DNA of 64,000 nt, taken from assembly GCF_015244705.1 (NCBI RefSeq), contig NZ_JABCQF010000004.1:124001-188000 (forward strand). The letters are read 5' to 3'. The notes under the pieces were generated by a model. That model worked only from the letters and a program-made list of their open reading frames with translations. It was not told where the DNA came from and did no database searches. Positions 17,749-27,285 of the stretch are shown here, piece by piece (within the stretch, counting starts at the first letter, position 1; each line of letters begins with the position of its first letter). The translations under genes were made by a program, and so were the position numbers. This DNA is from Gluconobacter potus (GTDB lineage: Bacteria > Pseudomonadota > Alphaproteobacteria > Acetobacterales > Acetobacteraceae).

Positions 17749-18581
17749 CCCTCTCCCGTCACAACCGGGGCGTCGGGGTCACTGCCCCATTCCGCCCAGG
17801 ATCCATCATACAAAGCCGCATCGCCATATCCCGCGATGGCCAAAGCCGCTACGATTGTCGCGGCTGTCAGCCCGGAGCCGCAGGTTGCGATCACCGATCG
17901 CCCCGCCGCCGCACCCAGAATCTGCTTCAGTTCGGGAGCCGGCAGAAAGCAGCCGCTTTCATTCACAAGACGCGTCCAGTCCATGCTCATTGCGCCGGGC
18001 ATGTGGCCGCTCCGTACCCCCGGACGTGGTTCCGGAACTGTCGCCGCAAACCGTCCTGCACTCCGGGCATCGAGAACGAGACTGCCCTCCTGCTCCAGCG
18101 CAAGCCGCACATCCCCCGAACCCGCCAGAAGCCCGTAGCGGGGACAGGGCCGGAAAAGGACTGGCTCCTTTGTGGACGCTGCGCCCTCTTCCACCGGGCC
18201 GCCGGCCTTCAGCCAAGCCTCCAGCCCCCCATCGAGTATCCGCGCATTCCGGTGTCCGAACAGCCGCGCAAGCCACCAGCCCCGGGAGGCACCCACACTT
18301 CCGCGCGCGTCATAGAACACGACCGGTACATCTTCGCTCACCCCGAGGGCGCCCATCAGCCGGGCGAAGCGCGCGGCCCCCGGCACCGTATGCGGAAGCG
18401 GGCTGTCCGGGTCCGCAAAGACGTCAATATCGAATCGCTGTGCGTCGGGCAGATGGCGCTGGGCAAAAGCGGCGTCGGGGTCGCCTTTCTGCCCCGGCAA
18501 AAGCACGCTGGCATCAAGGGGAATGAACCGGCCGACCTCGGAGATCAGGGTCGCGGCATCAACAAGTGGCGAGATCGTCAT
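17745..18581 (-). CDS. sseA: 3-mercaptopyruvate/thiosulfate sulfurtransferase
   Basis: This 278-residue tandem rhodanese has an N-terminal inactive repeat (VVFYDARGSVGASRGWWL) and a C-terminal catalytic repeat with the nucleophile in ATCGSGLTAAT (Cys near residue 232). The CGSG(V/L)TA loop is typical of 3-mercaptopyruvate sulfurtransferases rather than CRKGVT thiosulfate rhodaneses. It transfers sulfane sulfur to thiols or cyanide. It is the upstream partner of metC, with overlapping stop and start, which implies a joint role in cysteine/homocysteine sulfur flow. No SAM-type riboswitch was recognised upstream. Confidence 0.92.
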   Translation of the reverse strand: MTISPLVDAATLISEVGRFIPLDASVLLPGQKGDPDAAFAQRHLPDAQRFDIDVFADPDSPLPHTVPGAARFARLMGALGVSEDVPVVFYDARGSVGASRGWWLARLFGHRNARILDGGLEAWLKAGGPVEEGAASTKEPVLFRPCPRYGLLAGSGDVRLALEQEGSLVLDARSAGRFAATVPEPRPGVRSGHMPGAMSMDWTRLVNESGCFLPAPELKQILGAAAGRSVIATCGSGLTAATIVAALAIAGYGDAALYDGSWAEWGSDPDAPVVTGEG

Positions 18582-18710
18582 ACCTGTACCATAGGTCGAG
18601 GGATGCGCCGGACGCCAGAGCGTGCCAATGTATCATTCCATGAACACGCAGCCCACAGAGTCATGCCGATCCGGGCTTCCGTCCGGCTCCAGTCAGGAGA
18701 ACGGCACCGC

Positions 18711-19790
18711 ATGACGACCGAGCGGATTCTCCTTGGCCTCATCCTGGCCGGAATTGCCTATGGATGCGGCATCATCCTGTGGCCTTTCCTCTCGGCCATC
18801 CTGTGGGCCGCGATCCTCGCCTTTACGACCTGGCCTATCTACCGCCGCATGCGCCGGCATGTCCGTCCCGTGCTGGCCGCCCTCGCCATGATGGGCCTGA
18901 GCGCGCTGTTCATCGTCGTGCCCCTGGCCGTCCTGACCAGCGCGGGCATCAGCGACATCCCCGGCACGATTTCGGAAATCGACACCCTGATCCTGCATGT
19001 CACCAGCGCGAACCCGCCTCCCGCCTGGCTGAACCGTATCCCGATGGCCGGTCCCCATCTCGTGGAAGCCTGGCACCATTTCAGCCATGACATCGGCGCC
19101 TTCGCGACCGAAGTGCTGCGCCCCTATGCCGGACAGATCGCCCATCTGACGCTGACGGTCCTTCTACGCCTCGCAGGCGGTCTCGCCGAACTCGTCATGG
19201 CGCTGTTCGTGGCGTTCTTCCTGTGGCTCAACGGCGATCCGCTCGGCAACACCATCACCGCCCTGATCGATCGCATCGCCGGCCCCCACACCACGCCCCG
19301 CCTCATCAACATCATCGGCCGCACAGTCCGCGGCACAGTTTACGGCATCCTCGGCACCGCCCTGATCCAGGGCGTCCTTACGGGAATCGGCCTCATGCTG
19401 GCGGGCGTGCCCTCTCCCGTCCTGCTGGCTGGTATTACCGCCTTTGTGGCCGTCTTTCCCATCGGCGCACCGCTCGTCTGGGTCCCGGCCGCAATCTGGC
19501 TGGGCATGACCCACCATTTCGGACACGGGCTGTTCCTGGCCATCTACGGCATCCTGATCATCTCGGGTGCTGATCACGTCATCCGCCCGGCCTTCATCGC
19601 CCGTGGCGCGCAGCTGCCCTATCTGCTGACCGTCCTCGGCGTTCTGGGCGGCATCGTGACCTTTGGCGGCGTGGGCATTTTCCTCGGCCCCGTCCTGCTG
19701 GCCGTGGGCTACACCCTGACCAGCGAGTTCGCCGCCGGCCCTCATCACCGAGAACGCAACCCCCTCTATCTGCCGGAGCCTCCGAAATGA
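18711..19790 (+). CDS. AI-2E (PerM/YdiK) family membrane transporter
   Basis: This 359-residue protein has about eight hydrophobic segments: a pair near 5-60, one near 60-85, and a dense block from 150 to 340. The family loop GTVYGILGTALIQGVLTGIGLMLAGVPSPVLLA is seen, with conserved prolines. Members export AI-2 or small molecules or act as Na+/H+ exchangers; the substrate cannot be told here. The frame is open back to 18003, but only ATG 18711, after aggag, avoids a non-hydrophobic shadow region. It overlaps the next gene by four bases (ATGA). Confidence 0.88.
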   Translation: MTTERILLGLILAGIAYGCGIILWPFLSAILWAAILAFTTWPIYRRMRRHVRPVLAALAMMGLSALFIVVPLAVLTSAGISDIPGTISEIDTLILHVTSANPPPAWLNRIPMAGPHLVEAWHHFSHDIGAFATEVLRPYAGQIAHLTLTVLLRLAGGLAELVMALFVAFFLWLNGDPLGNTITALIDRIAGPHTTPRLINIIGRTVRGTVYGILGTALIQGVLTGIGLMLAGVPSPVLLAGITAFVAVFPIGAPLVWVPAAIWLGMTHHFGHGLFLAIYGILIISGADHVIRPAFIARGAQLPYLLTVLGVLGGIVTFGGVGIFLGPVLLAVGYTLTSEFAAGPHHRERNPLYLPEPPK

Positions 19791-20413
19791 CGACGTCCCT
19801 TCAGTCCGGAGCCTCTTTCAAGATCCTGAGCTGGAACCTTTACCGCTGGGAAGGCGCGTCCCTCGAAGACGTCCTGACGGTTATCCGTGCGGAAGATCCC
19901 GATATCGTCGTCATGCAGGAAGCGCAGACAGCGGTAGACGAACTTCCCGAAATCCTCGGCGGCTATTACGACCGCATCCCGCTTCCAGGCAGACCGCATG
20001 GCACCGCCTGCTGGAGCCGCCTGCCGTTTACGCGCCCGCCCTCATTCTGCCGCCTGCCGCGCGGATTGCTGGTCAAGCGCACGGCACAGCTCATCGATTT
20101 CGGCAGCTTCTCGCTTGCCAACGTGCATCTGTCCCATGGCCAGATCCTCAACCGGCGCCAGCTTCGCAGCATCAGCGCCAACATGCGCCACCGCGCCGTC
20201 ATCATGGGCGATTTCAACCTTGTCGGTCCCGTCCTGCTCCCGGGCTTTCTGGATGTTGGCCCAAAGGAAAAGACCCACCGGATGCTGAACCATGTTCCGC
20301 TGAGGCTGGACCGCTGCCTCGTGCGTGGCCTCTCCCGTCTGGAAGCGCGCGCCCTGCCACGCTTCGGCTCCGATCACCGCCCCATCTCCGTCACGCTGCG
20401 GCTGGGCGCGTAA
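19787..20413 (+). CDS. Endonuclease/exonuclease/phosphatase (EEP) family protein
   Basis: This 208-residue, DNase I-like fold hydrolase keeps the full motif set: SWNLY, DIVVMQE (metal-binding Glu), the His in NVHLSHG, the Asp-Asn pair in IMGDFN and the terminal GSDHRPI. It has no signal peptide. The family includes AP endonucleases, sphingomyelinases and the E. coli YbhP protein encoded beside cardiolipin synthase ClsB. Here it is coupled to a PerM-type transporter and lies tail-to-tail with cls, five bases apart. A lipid or phosphodiester substrate is therefore plausible (inference). Confidence 0.85.
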   Translation: MTTSLQSGASFKILSWNLYRWEGASLEDVLTVIRAEDPDIVVMQEAQTAVDELPEILGGYYDRIPLPGRPHGTACWSRLPFTRPPSFCRLPRGLLVKRTAQLIDFGSFSLANVHLSHGQILNRRQLRSISANMRHRAVIMGDFNLVGPVLLPGFLDVGPKEKTHRMLNHVPLRLDRCLVRGLSRLEARALPRFGSDHRPISVTLRLGA

Positions 20414-20418
20414 GACCC

Positions 20419-21831
20419 TTACAGATAAGGCAGCAGCAGCCTGATCGCCGAATTGCGCATCCGGATCAGGAACGGCAGGCTGTCCAGATCATGATGCGTC
20501 AGCCGGTTGCGACGATGCGTCTGCATGAAGGTGGACAGGTCCTTCGCCACGCCAGTGTCATAGATTTCCAGGTTGATCTCGAAGTTCAGCCGCAGGGAGC
20601 GCATGTCGATATTGGCACTTCCCACGAAACTCCATTCATCATCCACAACCATCAGCTTGGAGTGATTGAACGGAGGATCGGCCATCCACACCCGGCAGCC
20701 CGCATCCAGAAACGGCCGCAGATTGGCATCCCGCGCATGATCGATCAGGGCGTGATTGCTGCTTCTGGGTACGACGATATCGATCACCACGCCTCGCAAG
20801 GCCGCAAGAATAAGCTCCGTCGAGAAGCGGTCATCCGGCAGGAAGTACGGCGTCATGACCCAGATATGGCTCCGGGCCAGCGCGAAAGCCTGCAACATCC
20901 CGTATTCGATCTTTTCCAGATCCGTATCTGGCCCTGACGTCACGATGCGCATCGGCACATCACCCACCGGGGACGGCTCGGGCAGATAACGCTCGCCTTC
21001 GAGTTCCTCACCCGTCGTGAACGACCAGTCCCAGGCAAACGCCACGGCCAACTGATGCACGATCGGCCCCTGAAGACGGAAATGCGTGTCCGCCACCGGC
21101 AGCTTCGTCCGCAGCCGGAGCATGTTCTCCTCGCCGATGTTCAGGCCGCCCATGAAGCCGATGGTGCCGTCCACCACGAGAATCTTGCGGTGATTGCGCA
21201 GGTTGATGAACGGCATGCGCCAGGGCCAGACCGAGTGCATGAAACGTGCGCAGGCCACGCCCTCACGCCGCAGCCGGCGCTCAATCCCGCAGCGGAAATA
21301 TCCGCTCCCGATCCCGTCCACCAGAACCCGGACCTCGACCCCGCGCCGCTTGGCCGCCACCAAGGCCTCGGCAAAACGCTGTCCGACCTCATCATCGCGA
21401 AAAATGTAGGAGCACAGGATGATCGACGTCTTCGCCTGCCCGATTGCCTCCAGCATGGCCGGATAGGCATTGTCCCCGTCATGCAGGCAGGTGATCGAAT
21501 TGCCCCGCATCAGGGGCCGTTCCGTCAGACGGCCCAGCATCTTTGAAAGCGGCGCCAGATCGCCATCCACGGTCTGACGGTACTGCGCCAGTGGATCGCG
21601 CCCTTCCCACAGATGCCGGTTGACCATTTTCTGCGCCCGGCGCCGGACACGGTTGATCCCGAACATCAGATACAGCACCGTCCCCAGAACGGGCGCAATC
21701 CAGCAGATGCCGATCCAGCCCGTGCAGGACGCCGTATCGCGCTTGTGCACCAGCGCATGAACCGTGACGAGCAGGGGCAGCGTCCAGCGCAGAATCTGCA
21801 TGACAATGTGGAAAAAGGTCCAGTGCGTCAT
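20419..21831 (-). CDS. cls: Cardiolipin synthase (phospholipase D family)
   Basis: The 470-residue protein has two N-terminal transmembrane segments (about 1-60, including CTGWIGICWIAPVLGTVLYLMFG) and two HKD motifs, NHRKILVVDG and FNHSKLMVVDD, each followed by a GSxN/GG-type segment. It condenses two phosphatidylglycerols, or PG with PE, to cardiolipin at the inner membrane. ATG 21831 is preferred over the longer frame (21873) because agggag lies four bases upstream. It is divergent from bpt and convergent with the EEP gene, with no terminator visible in the five-base gap. Confidence 0.94.
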   Translation of the reverse strand: MTHWTFFHIVMQILRWTLPLLVTVHALVHKRDTASCTGWIGICWIAPVLGTVLYLMFGINRVRRRAQKMVNRHLWEGRDPLAQYRQTVDGDLAPLSKMLGRLTERPLMRGNSITCLHDGDNAYPAMLEAIGQAKTSIILCSYIFRDDEVGQRFAEALVAAKRRGVEVRVLVDGIGSGYFRCGIERRLRREGVACARFMHSVWPWRMPFINLRNHRKILVVDGTIGFMGGLNIGEENMLRLRTKLPVADTHFRLQGPIVHQLAVAFAWDWSFTTGEELEGERYLPEPSPVGDVPMRIVTSGPDTDLEKIEYGMLQAFALARSHIWVMTPYFLPDDRFSTELILAALRGVVIDIVVPRSSNHALIDHARDANLRPFLDAGCRVWMADPPFNHSKLMVVDDEWSFVGSANIDMRSLRLNFEINLEIYDTGVAKDLSTFMQTHRRNRLTHHDLDSLPFLIRMRNSAIRLLLPYL

Positions 21832-21983
21832 AAATCTCCCTGCGGCGGACATTCTGTGCTGCAAACAGCACATCAGCCCCCGGATCTTCTTCCGGCATCC
21901 TTTCGCAAAGATGGAGGATGCGCCAGCCCCCGTCCTTGCGATAGGATCATCTATCGGCCCCGTCTTTCAAAGGAGAGCGTCCC

Positions 21984-22706
21984 ATGCAGCATCGCCCACA
22001 GCTCTTCTACACGACAGCTCCGGCCCCGTGCCCCTACCTGCCCGACCGGACCGAACGCAAGGTCCTGACCGAACTCGCGGGCCCTGATGCCGTAGCCCTG
22101 CACAACCGCCTGTCCCAGGCCGGCTTCCGCCGCAGCCATGCGATCGCCTACGCCCCCGTCTGCGTTGGCTGCCGCGCCTGCACCCCCATGCGCATCCCGG
22201 CCGCGACCTTCGCCCCCACCCGCACCCAGAAGAAAATCCGCAGCCGCCACGCCGACCTGGTGGTGAACATCGTCCCGCCGGTCCCCACCGACGAACAGTT
22301 CCGCCTGTTCGAGATGTATCAGGCCGTCCGCCACCCCGATGGTGACATGGCCCATATGTGCTGGCGCGATTACGCCGAACTCATCGCCAACACGCCGGTC
22401 GAGACCTTTCTGGCCGAGTTCCGGCGTCCCGATGGCACACTCGTCTGCGTCAGCCTGATCGACCGTCTGTCGGATGGACTGTCCGCCGTCTACACGTTCT
22501 ATGACGTCAACGACCTGACGGCCTCATGGGGCACGTTCTCGATCCTGTGGCTGATCGAAGAGACCGTCCGCATGGGACTGGAACATCTCTATCTGGGCTA
22601 TTACGTCCCGGGCAGCCCGAAGATGGCCTACAAGGCCGCCTTCGGTCCCGCCGAAGTCTTCCGGGACGGCCAATGGAGCCTGCTGGCGGCATTATCCCCC
22701 GCCTGA
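21984..22706 (+). CDS. bpt: Aspartate/glutamate leucyltransferase (N-degron pathway)
   Basis: This 240-residue aminoacyl-tRNA protein transferase has the N-terminal CxxC pair of the ATE/Bpt family (CVGCRAC, with TPMRIP) and the acetyltransferase-like core with FLAEFR and YTFYDVND. The segment YLGYYVPGSPKMAYKAAFGP is strongly diagnostic. Bpt attaches Leu to proteins with N-terminal Asp or Glu, making them ClpS/ClpAP substrates. ggagag lies upstream of the ATG. Its adjacency to parC is a familiar alphaproteobacterial arrangement. Confidence 0.93.
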   Translation: MQHRPQLFYTTAPAPCPYLPDRTERKVLTELAGPDAVALHNRLSQAGFRRSHAIAYAPVCVGCRACTPMRIPAATFAPTRTQKKIRSRHADLVVNIVPPVPTDEQFRLFEMYQAVRHPDGDMAHMCWRDYAELIANTPVETFLAEFRRPDGTLVCVSLIDRLSDGLSAVYTFYDVNDLTASWGTFSILWLIEETVRMGLEHLYLGYYVPGSPKMAYKAAFGPAEVFRDGQWSLLAALSPA

Positions 22707-22724
22707 ATGGGGGATGATCCCGCT

Positions 22725-24932
22725 TCAGCTCTTGCGCAGCATCCACTGCGGCGCCGCACGCCCTACGGCACCGCGGCGCCCCTCAAGCGGGACCAGATCC
22801 GCCGTCGCGCGGACACGCTGCCCTTCCTGCCACAACAGTCCTTCGGACAGGGTGAGCGTCCGGATATCCCGCAGCGTACTGTCGCCCAGCTTCTGGAACG
22901 CCACACCAGCCCCACGCGTCATTTCCGGCACCTGCTCCAGCGGGAAGATCAGCGCCCGCTTGTTCTGCCCCAGGGTCAGAACATGGGTGCCGCCCACCGG
23001 AATGCAGGCAAAGACCTCGTCGCCATCCTTGACGTTGAAGACCTGCTTGCCCGTCCGCTTCTCGGCCACCAGCCCTGCTTCAGACACGATCATGCCACGC
23101 CCGGCTGCCGAAGCGATCAGACGGCGTCCATCATCCGAAACCGGGAACAGCGTCACCACGCGGTCTTCCTGCGGCACCTCCACCACGGTCCGGAACGGCT
23201 GGCCAAATCCACGTCCACGAGGCAGATCCGCTGCCTTGATCGTATAAGCCTTGCCGCTGCTGGAAATCAGGCACAGACGGTCCGTGCTCTGGCATTCTAC
23301 AGAAAGCCAGTCCTCATCGCCTTCCTTGAAGCGATGCCCCTGCGGATCAAGCCCATGGCCTTTCATGGCCCGGATCCACCCCTCGCGGGACAGCAGAACC
23401 GTCAGCGGCTCGCGGTCGATTTCCAGCGCCGCGGAAATGTCGATGGGCTCAGGCGCGGCCGCAATCAGCGTCCGCCGATCCCCCAGCGGCCCGGAGCCGA
23501 ATTTCTTGATAGTACCATCCAGATCCTTGCAGATCCGCGTCCAGCGCCGGCGCTCTGATCCAAGCAGCGTCTCAAGAGACTTCTGCTCGTCCGCAAGTTT
23601 GTCCCGTTCGCGCCGGATTTCCATTTCCTCAAGCCGCCGCAACGAACGCAGCCGCATGTTCAGCACCGCTTCGGCCTGAACATCCGTCAGGCTGAACGTC
23701 GCCATAAGGCTTACCTTGGGCTCGTCCTCTTCACGGATGATCCGGATCACCTCATCGAGGTTCAGATAGACCGCAAGGAACCCTTCAAGAATCTCAAGCC
23801 GTCGCAAAACTGCCGCCAAACGGTGGTTCGAGCGCCGCACCAGCCCTTCATGGACGTGATCCAGCCAGGCCCGCAGAACCTGCTTCAGCGACAGCACACC
23901 TGGAACACGGTCTCCGCCCAGAACATTCATGTTCAGGCTGAACCGGTTCTCAAGCGCCGTATTGCGGAAGAGTGTCTCCATCAGGACTTCAGGCTCGACA
24001 CCCTTGGTCTTGGGCTCCAGCACCAGTCGGATATCGGTCGTGCTCTCGTCCCGCACATCGCCCAGAAGCGGCAGCTTGCGCTGTTCCATCAGGTCGGCGA
24101 TCTGCTCGATCAGGCGTGACTTCTGCACCTGATACGGGATCTCGGTGACGATGATCACCCAGGTCCCAAACCGTCCCTGCTCGACTTCCCAGCGAGCCCG
24201 CGTCCGGAAACTACCACGACCCGTTTCGTAGGAGCGGACGATGGAGTCGCGCTCTTCCACCAGAATGCCGCCCGTCGGGAAATCCGGCCCGGGCATCAGA
24301 TCCACCAGTTCGGCAATCGTCACATCCGGCTTCTCGATCAGAAGCTTCGCGGCCCGGCAGATCTCTGCGGCATTATGCGGCGGAATGCTCGTCGCCATGC
24401 CCACGGCAATACCTGCCGCACCATTCGCCAGCAGATTCGGGAACGTGCCGGGCAGTACGATCGGTTCATGATCTTCATTGTCATAGGTTGCGCGAAAATC
24501 GACAGCGTCGTCCTGAATCCCGTCCAGCAGCGCCTGTGCGACTTCCGTCAGTCGGCTCTCGGTATAACGCATGGCAGCCGCGCCATCGCCGTCGATGGAG
24601 CCGAAATTGCCCTGCCCCTCGACCAGCGGATAACGGACCGCAAAATCCTGCGCCAGACGCACCAGGGCCTCGTACACGGAAGCGTCGCCATGCGGATGGA
24701 ACTTACCGATCACATCACCGACGACACGTGCACACTTTTTAAACCCTGATGTGGGATCAAGGCGGAGCTGCTGCATCGCATAAAGGAGGCGGCGGTGTAC
24801 CGGCTTCAGGCCATCACGCACGTCCGGAAGGGACCGCGACATGATTGTCGACATCGCATACGCAATATATCGCTCGCTCAGAGCCTCAGCGAGCTTGGTA
24901 TCCTCAATATGACCAGCCAGATCCGTTCCCAT
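22725..24932 (-). CDS. parC: DNA topoisomerase IV subunit A
   Basis: This 735-residue protein has the quinolone-resistance region [27 protein letters not shown] and the catalytic Tyr in [12 protein letters not shown]. It has the GAP-box-like tower region and a degenerate C-terminal beta-propeller. With ParE it decatenates daughter chromosomes. The length and the propeller favour ParC over GyrA. The start at 24932 is chosen because gagggGAG lies directly upstream; an upstream ATG at 24965 exists. Its first 24 bases overlap the start of the opposite-strand lipoprotein gene. It converges on bpt with an 18-base gap. Confidence 0.95.
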   Translation of the reverse strand: MGTDLAGHIEDTKLAEALSERYIAYAMSTIMSRSLPDVRDGLKPVHRRLLYAMQQLRLDPTSGFKKCARVVGDVIGKFHPHGDASVYEALVRLAQDFAVRYPLVEGQGNFGSIDGDGAAAMRYTESRLTEVAQALLDGIQDDAVDFRATYDNEDHEPIVLPGTFPNLLANGAAGIAVGMATSIPPHNAAEICRAAKLLIEKPDVTIAELVDLMPGPDFPTGGILVEERDSIVRSYETGRGSFRTRARWEVEQGRFGTWVIIVTEIPYQVQKSRLIEQIADLMEQRKLPLLGDVRDESTTDIRLVLEPKTKGVEPEVLMETLFRNTALENRFSLNMNVLGGDRVPGVLSLKQVLRAWLDHVHEGLVRRSNHRLAAVLRRLEILEGFLAVYLNLDEVIRIIREEDEPKVSLMATFSLTDVQAEAVLNMRLRSLRRLEEMEIRRERDKLADEQKSLETLLGSERRRWTRICKDLDGTIKKFGSGPLGDRRTLIAAAPEPIDISAALEIDREPLTVLLSREGWIRAMKGHGLDPQGHRFKEGDEDWLSVECQSTDRLCLISSSGKAYTIKAADLPRGRGFGQPFRTVVEVPQEDRVVTLFPVSDDGRRLIASAAGRGMIVSEAGLVAEKRTGKQVFNVKDGDEVFACIPVGGTHVLTLGQNKRALIFPLEQVPEMTRGAGVAFQKLGDSTLRDIRTLTLSEGLLWQEGQRVRATADLVPLEGRRGAVGRAAPQWMLRKS

Positions 24933-25385
24933 GCATCTCCCCTCTTTCGTGCAGGACTTAGACACTGGCGTGCCATCCTGTCCAGCGCTCTCCTTATCGG
25001 CGCAGCAGCCTGCTCACCCTATCGCCCCGTCCAGAAGGCGGAAGTGTCCTTCGCCCTGGCTGGTTTCAAGGCGCACCTTGCCGATACGAGCGCACGCTGG
25101 ACGATGATGAACCTCCTGCCCCCCAACACCCTGACCTACCGCATGCAGAACGGGCAGCCGGTCCTGCTCTATGCTGACCCGATTGCCTGCGGCTGCGTGT
25201 ATATGGGCGATAAAACGGCCTATGCCGCCTACAAGACCAATCATCCGATCGATGCCGCGCAGGAGCAGCGCATGACGGCTGAGATCAACCAGCACCCCAG
25301 CTGGGACTGGTCCGTCTGGGACAGCACGGCTGATGTGGACGTCGTCAACGGTCTGCGCCCCGGCCCCAGCCACGTTTTTTACTGA
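24909..25385 (+). CDS. Small putative lipoprotein, unrecognised family
   Basis: This 158-residue protein has a positively charged n-region, a hydrophobic stretch (AILSSALLIGAAAC) and a lipobox LIGAAAC with the acylated Cys near residue 35, followed by Ser. This suggests outer-membrane or periplasmic anchoring. The mature part has a CGC motif (PIACGCVYMGDKTAYAAYK), many Trp and Asp residues near the end (HPSWDWSVWDSTADVDVV), and no domain I recognise. ATG 24909 is the only usable start before the signal, so the gene begins inside the parC coding region on the opposite strand. It overlaps the recO 3' end by seven bases. Confidence 0.75.
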   Translation: MTSQIRSHASPLFRAGLRHWRAILSSALLIGAAACSPYRPVQKAEVSFALAGFKAHLADTSARWTMMNLLPPNTLTYRMQNGQPVLLYADPIACGCVYMGDKTAYAAYKTNHPIDAAQEQRMTAEINQHPSWDWSVWDSTADVDVVNGLRPGPSHVFY

Positions 25386-26143
25386 TCGGACTCCGCATCA
25401 GCGCCCGATGCAGGCTGAAGCCGCTGCACATACTCCACCAGCCGCTCCCGCGCTGCGGGCAGCGGCTGGTGCCGCACGCCAAAGACCCAACGCGACAGGA
25501 AATGTCCCGTCAGCGCCAGACCATCCTTCCAGTCTTCAGGTGTTCCGTCCTGTGTCTCGTCTGTCATCAGGGCTGGAAGCGGAAGGAGCCTGTCCCGCCA
25601 TTCGCCAGCTCCTTCCCGGCTTACCGCCCTTCCCGACCGCGGTGACACGTAGATCAGATCTTCCTGGGTGCCCGTCACTGCACATTCCGACAGGTCCAGC
25701 CCATAACCGAGCCCTGCCAGAAGCTGGGCTTCCCAGCGCAGATAGGCGCCCATCGGCGCAGGCTCGGGTGCCACGCTGATCAGCGTCAGAAGACGGACCA
25801 GCCGCATGAAAAGTTCCGGATGAGGCTCGCCCTGCGGTAAAGCCCCATCGACCAGCGCGCAGGCACTGCTCACCATCTCAAGCTGCAAAGGCGCATCCAG
25901 AATGCGCCCCGCCACGCACTGAACCGGCTCGGCCGTCAGGGTCCCAAGCTGATCCGCGAGCCGCGCCCGCCAGCGCGCCATGACCAGATTGCCGGTCTGC
26001 CACAGGGAGGCCTGGCGCCGGGAAGCCCCTCCGCGCGCCATGCCATGCGAGACCCCGTGCTCCTCGCTGAACAGATGGACAAGCGCGCTTCCTTCGCCGT
26101 AAGGGCGGACTGACAGAACCAGCGCCGCCGCTTCCCATTCCAT
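25379..26143 (-). CDS. recO: DNA repair protein RecO
   Basis: The 254-residue protein has an N-terminal OB fold (ALVLSVRPYGEGSALVHLFSEEHGVSHGMARGG) and the alpha-helical RecO core (LRWEAQLLAGLGYGLDLSECAVTG). RecO loads RecA onto SSB-coated gaps with RecF and RecR. The zinc cysteines of some RecO proteins are mostly absent here, as in many alphaproteobacteria. ggagg lies eight bases before the ATG. It sits downstream of tsf behind a hairpin, and its stop overlaps the convergent lipoprotein stop by seven bases. Confidence 0.93.
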   Translation of the reverse strand: MEWEAAALVLSVRPYGEGSALVHLFSEEHGVSHGMARGGASRRQASLWQTGNLVMARWRARLADQLGTLTAEPVQCVAGRILDAPLQLEMVSSACALVDGALPQGEPHPELFMRLVRLLTLISVAPEPAPMGAYLRWEAQLLAGLGYGLDLSECAVTGTQEDLIYVSPRSGRAVSREGAGEWRDRLLPLPALMTDETQDGTPEDWKDGLALTGHFLSRWVFGVRHQPLPAARERLVEYVQRLQPASGADAESDQ

Positions 26144-26176
26144 CGTCCATCCTCCCCGATCCGTACGCTAAAACGC

Positions 26177-26215
26177 AGAAAGCCCCCGCACGCCGGAGCG
26201 CACAGGGGCCTTTCT
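26177..26215 (-). terminator. Probable terminator after tsf
   Basis: agaaagccccc and ggggcctttct form an 11-bp stem with one mismatch, located between the tsf stop and recO. The leftward T-run is short (ctttctgcgtttt), so termination may be partial and recO may be read through. Confidence 0.55.
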
Positions 26216-26275
26216 ACAGACTTTCGAGCCCGACCTGAACCGGGCAGACCCAGTTCAGGACAGGAACGGAAAACC

Positions 26276-27184
26276 TTACTTGGTGCCGGCAGCAGCGGCG
26301 ACTTCAGCAGCGAAGTCGCTCTCTTCCTTCTCGATGCCTTCACCGAGCTGGAAGCGCTCGAAACCGACCAGCTTCGCGCCAGCCTTCTCGACAACCTTGG
26401 CCACGCGGCTTTCGCCGTCCAGAACCCACACCTGCTCCAGAAGAACGACTTCCTCATAGAACTTGCGGATACGGCCTTCGACCATCTTTTCGATGATGGC
26501 TTCCGGCTTACCGGACTCACGGGCCTGCTCGATCAGAACGGCGCGCTCGCGCTCCAGGGCTTCCGGATCAACGCTGGCAACGTCCAGGGCAGCCGGACGG
26601 GTTGCGGCAACGTGCATGCCAATCTGGCGGCCCAGCGTAAGCAGGGCGTCGGACTCGGACGGCGCTTCCAGAGCGGCCAGAACGCCGATCTTGCCAATGC
26701 CCGGACGCAGTGCGCTGTGGACGTAGCTGGCGACAACGCCGGACTCGACCGACAGGACCTTGGCGCGACGGATGGCCATGTTCTCGCCGATCGTGGCAAT
26801 CAGGTGCGTCAGTTCATCAGCGACCGTACGGCCCGACGGAACCTTGCCAGCCTTGATGACGTCCAGATCGTCGCCGACTTCCAGAGCAACGTGAGCGACC
26901 TGCTCGACGAATGCCTGGAATGCCTCGTTACGGCCAACGAAGTCCGTCTCGGCGTTCACTTCGACCATGGCGGCGCGGTTCTTGGCGGACACAACGCCAA
27001 CCAGACCTTCAGCCGTTGTGCGGCCGGACTTCTTCGCAGCCTGGGACAGACCCTTCGTGCGCAGCCAGTCAATGGCGGCGTCCATATCGCCAGCAGCTTC
27101 CGTCAGGGCCTTCTTGCAATCCATCATGCCTGCGCCAGTGGCTTCGCGCAGTTCGCGGACCAGGGCTGCTGTGATTTCTGCCAT
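26276..27184 (-). CDS. tsf: Elongation factor Ts
   Basis: This 302-residue guanine-nucleotide exchange factor for EF-Tu has the UBA-like N-terminus ([29 protein letters not shown]) and the TDFVGRN contact motif ([17 protein letters not shown]). The two core subdomains follow. A gagggatgag sequence sits upstream of the ATG. It is the second gene of the classical rpsB-tsf operon, separated by a strong hairpin that may lower tsf relative to rpsB. Confidence 0.98.
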   Translation of the reverse strand: MAEITAALVRELREATGAGMMDCKKALTEAAGDMDAAIDWLRTKGLSQAAKKSGRTTAEGLVGVVSAKNRAAMVEVNAETDFVGRNEAFQAFVEQVAHVALEVGDDLDVIKAGKVPSGRTVADELTHLIATIGENMAIRRAKVLSVESGVVASYVHSALRPGIGKIGVLAALEAPSESDALLTLGRQIGMHVAATRPAALDVASVDPEALERERAVLIEQARESGKPEAIIEKMVEGRIRKFYEEVVLLEQVWVLDGESRVAKVVEKAGAKLVGFERFQLGEGIEKEESDFAAEVAAAAGTK

Positions 27185-27198
27185 TTATCTCATCCCTC

Positions 27199-27239
27199 AA
27201 AAAAGATCATGCGGCCGGACGAACTCGCCCGGCCGCATG
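27199..27239 (-). terminator. Strong hairpin with T-run between rpsB and tsf
   Basis: An 11-bp perfect stem (catgcggccgg with ccggccgcatg) and a ten-base loop are followed, in the leftward direction, by gatc and six T residues. It has the form of an intrinsic terminator or attenuator inside the rpsB-tsf operon and ends just upstream of the tsf Shine-Dalgarno. Confidence 0.75.
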
Positions 27240-27285
27240 CCATGTTTCAGTTGCCGTTTTCCATGACCGGACCCCGGCAGTCTGT

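Noticed and set aside
18582-18710. Possible SAM riboswitch ahead of sseA-metC
   Set aside because: No SAM-I, SAM-II or SAH-type conserved core could be matched in the 129-bp divergent region.
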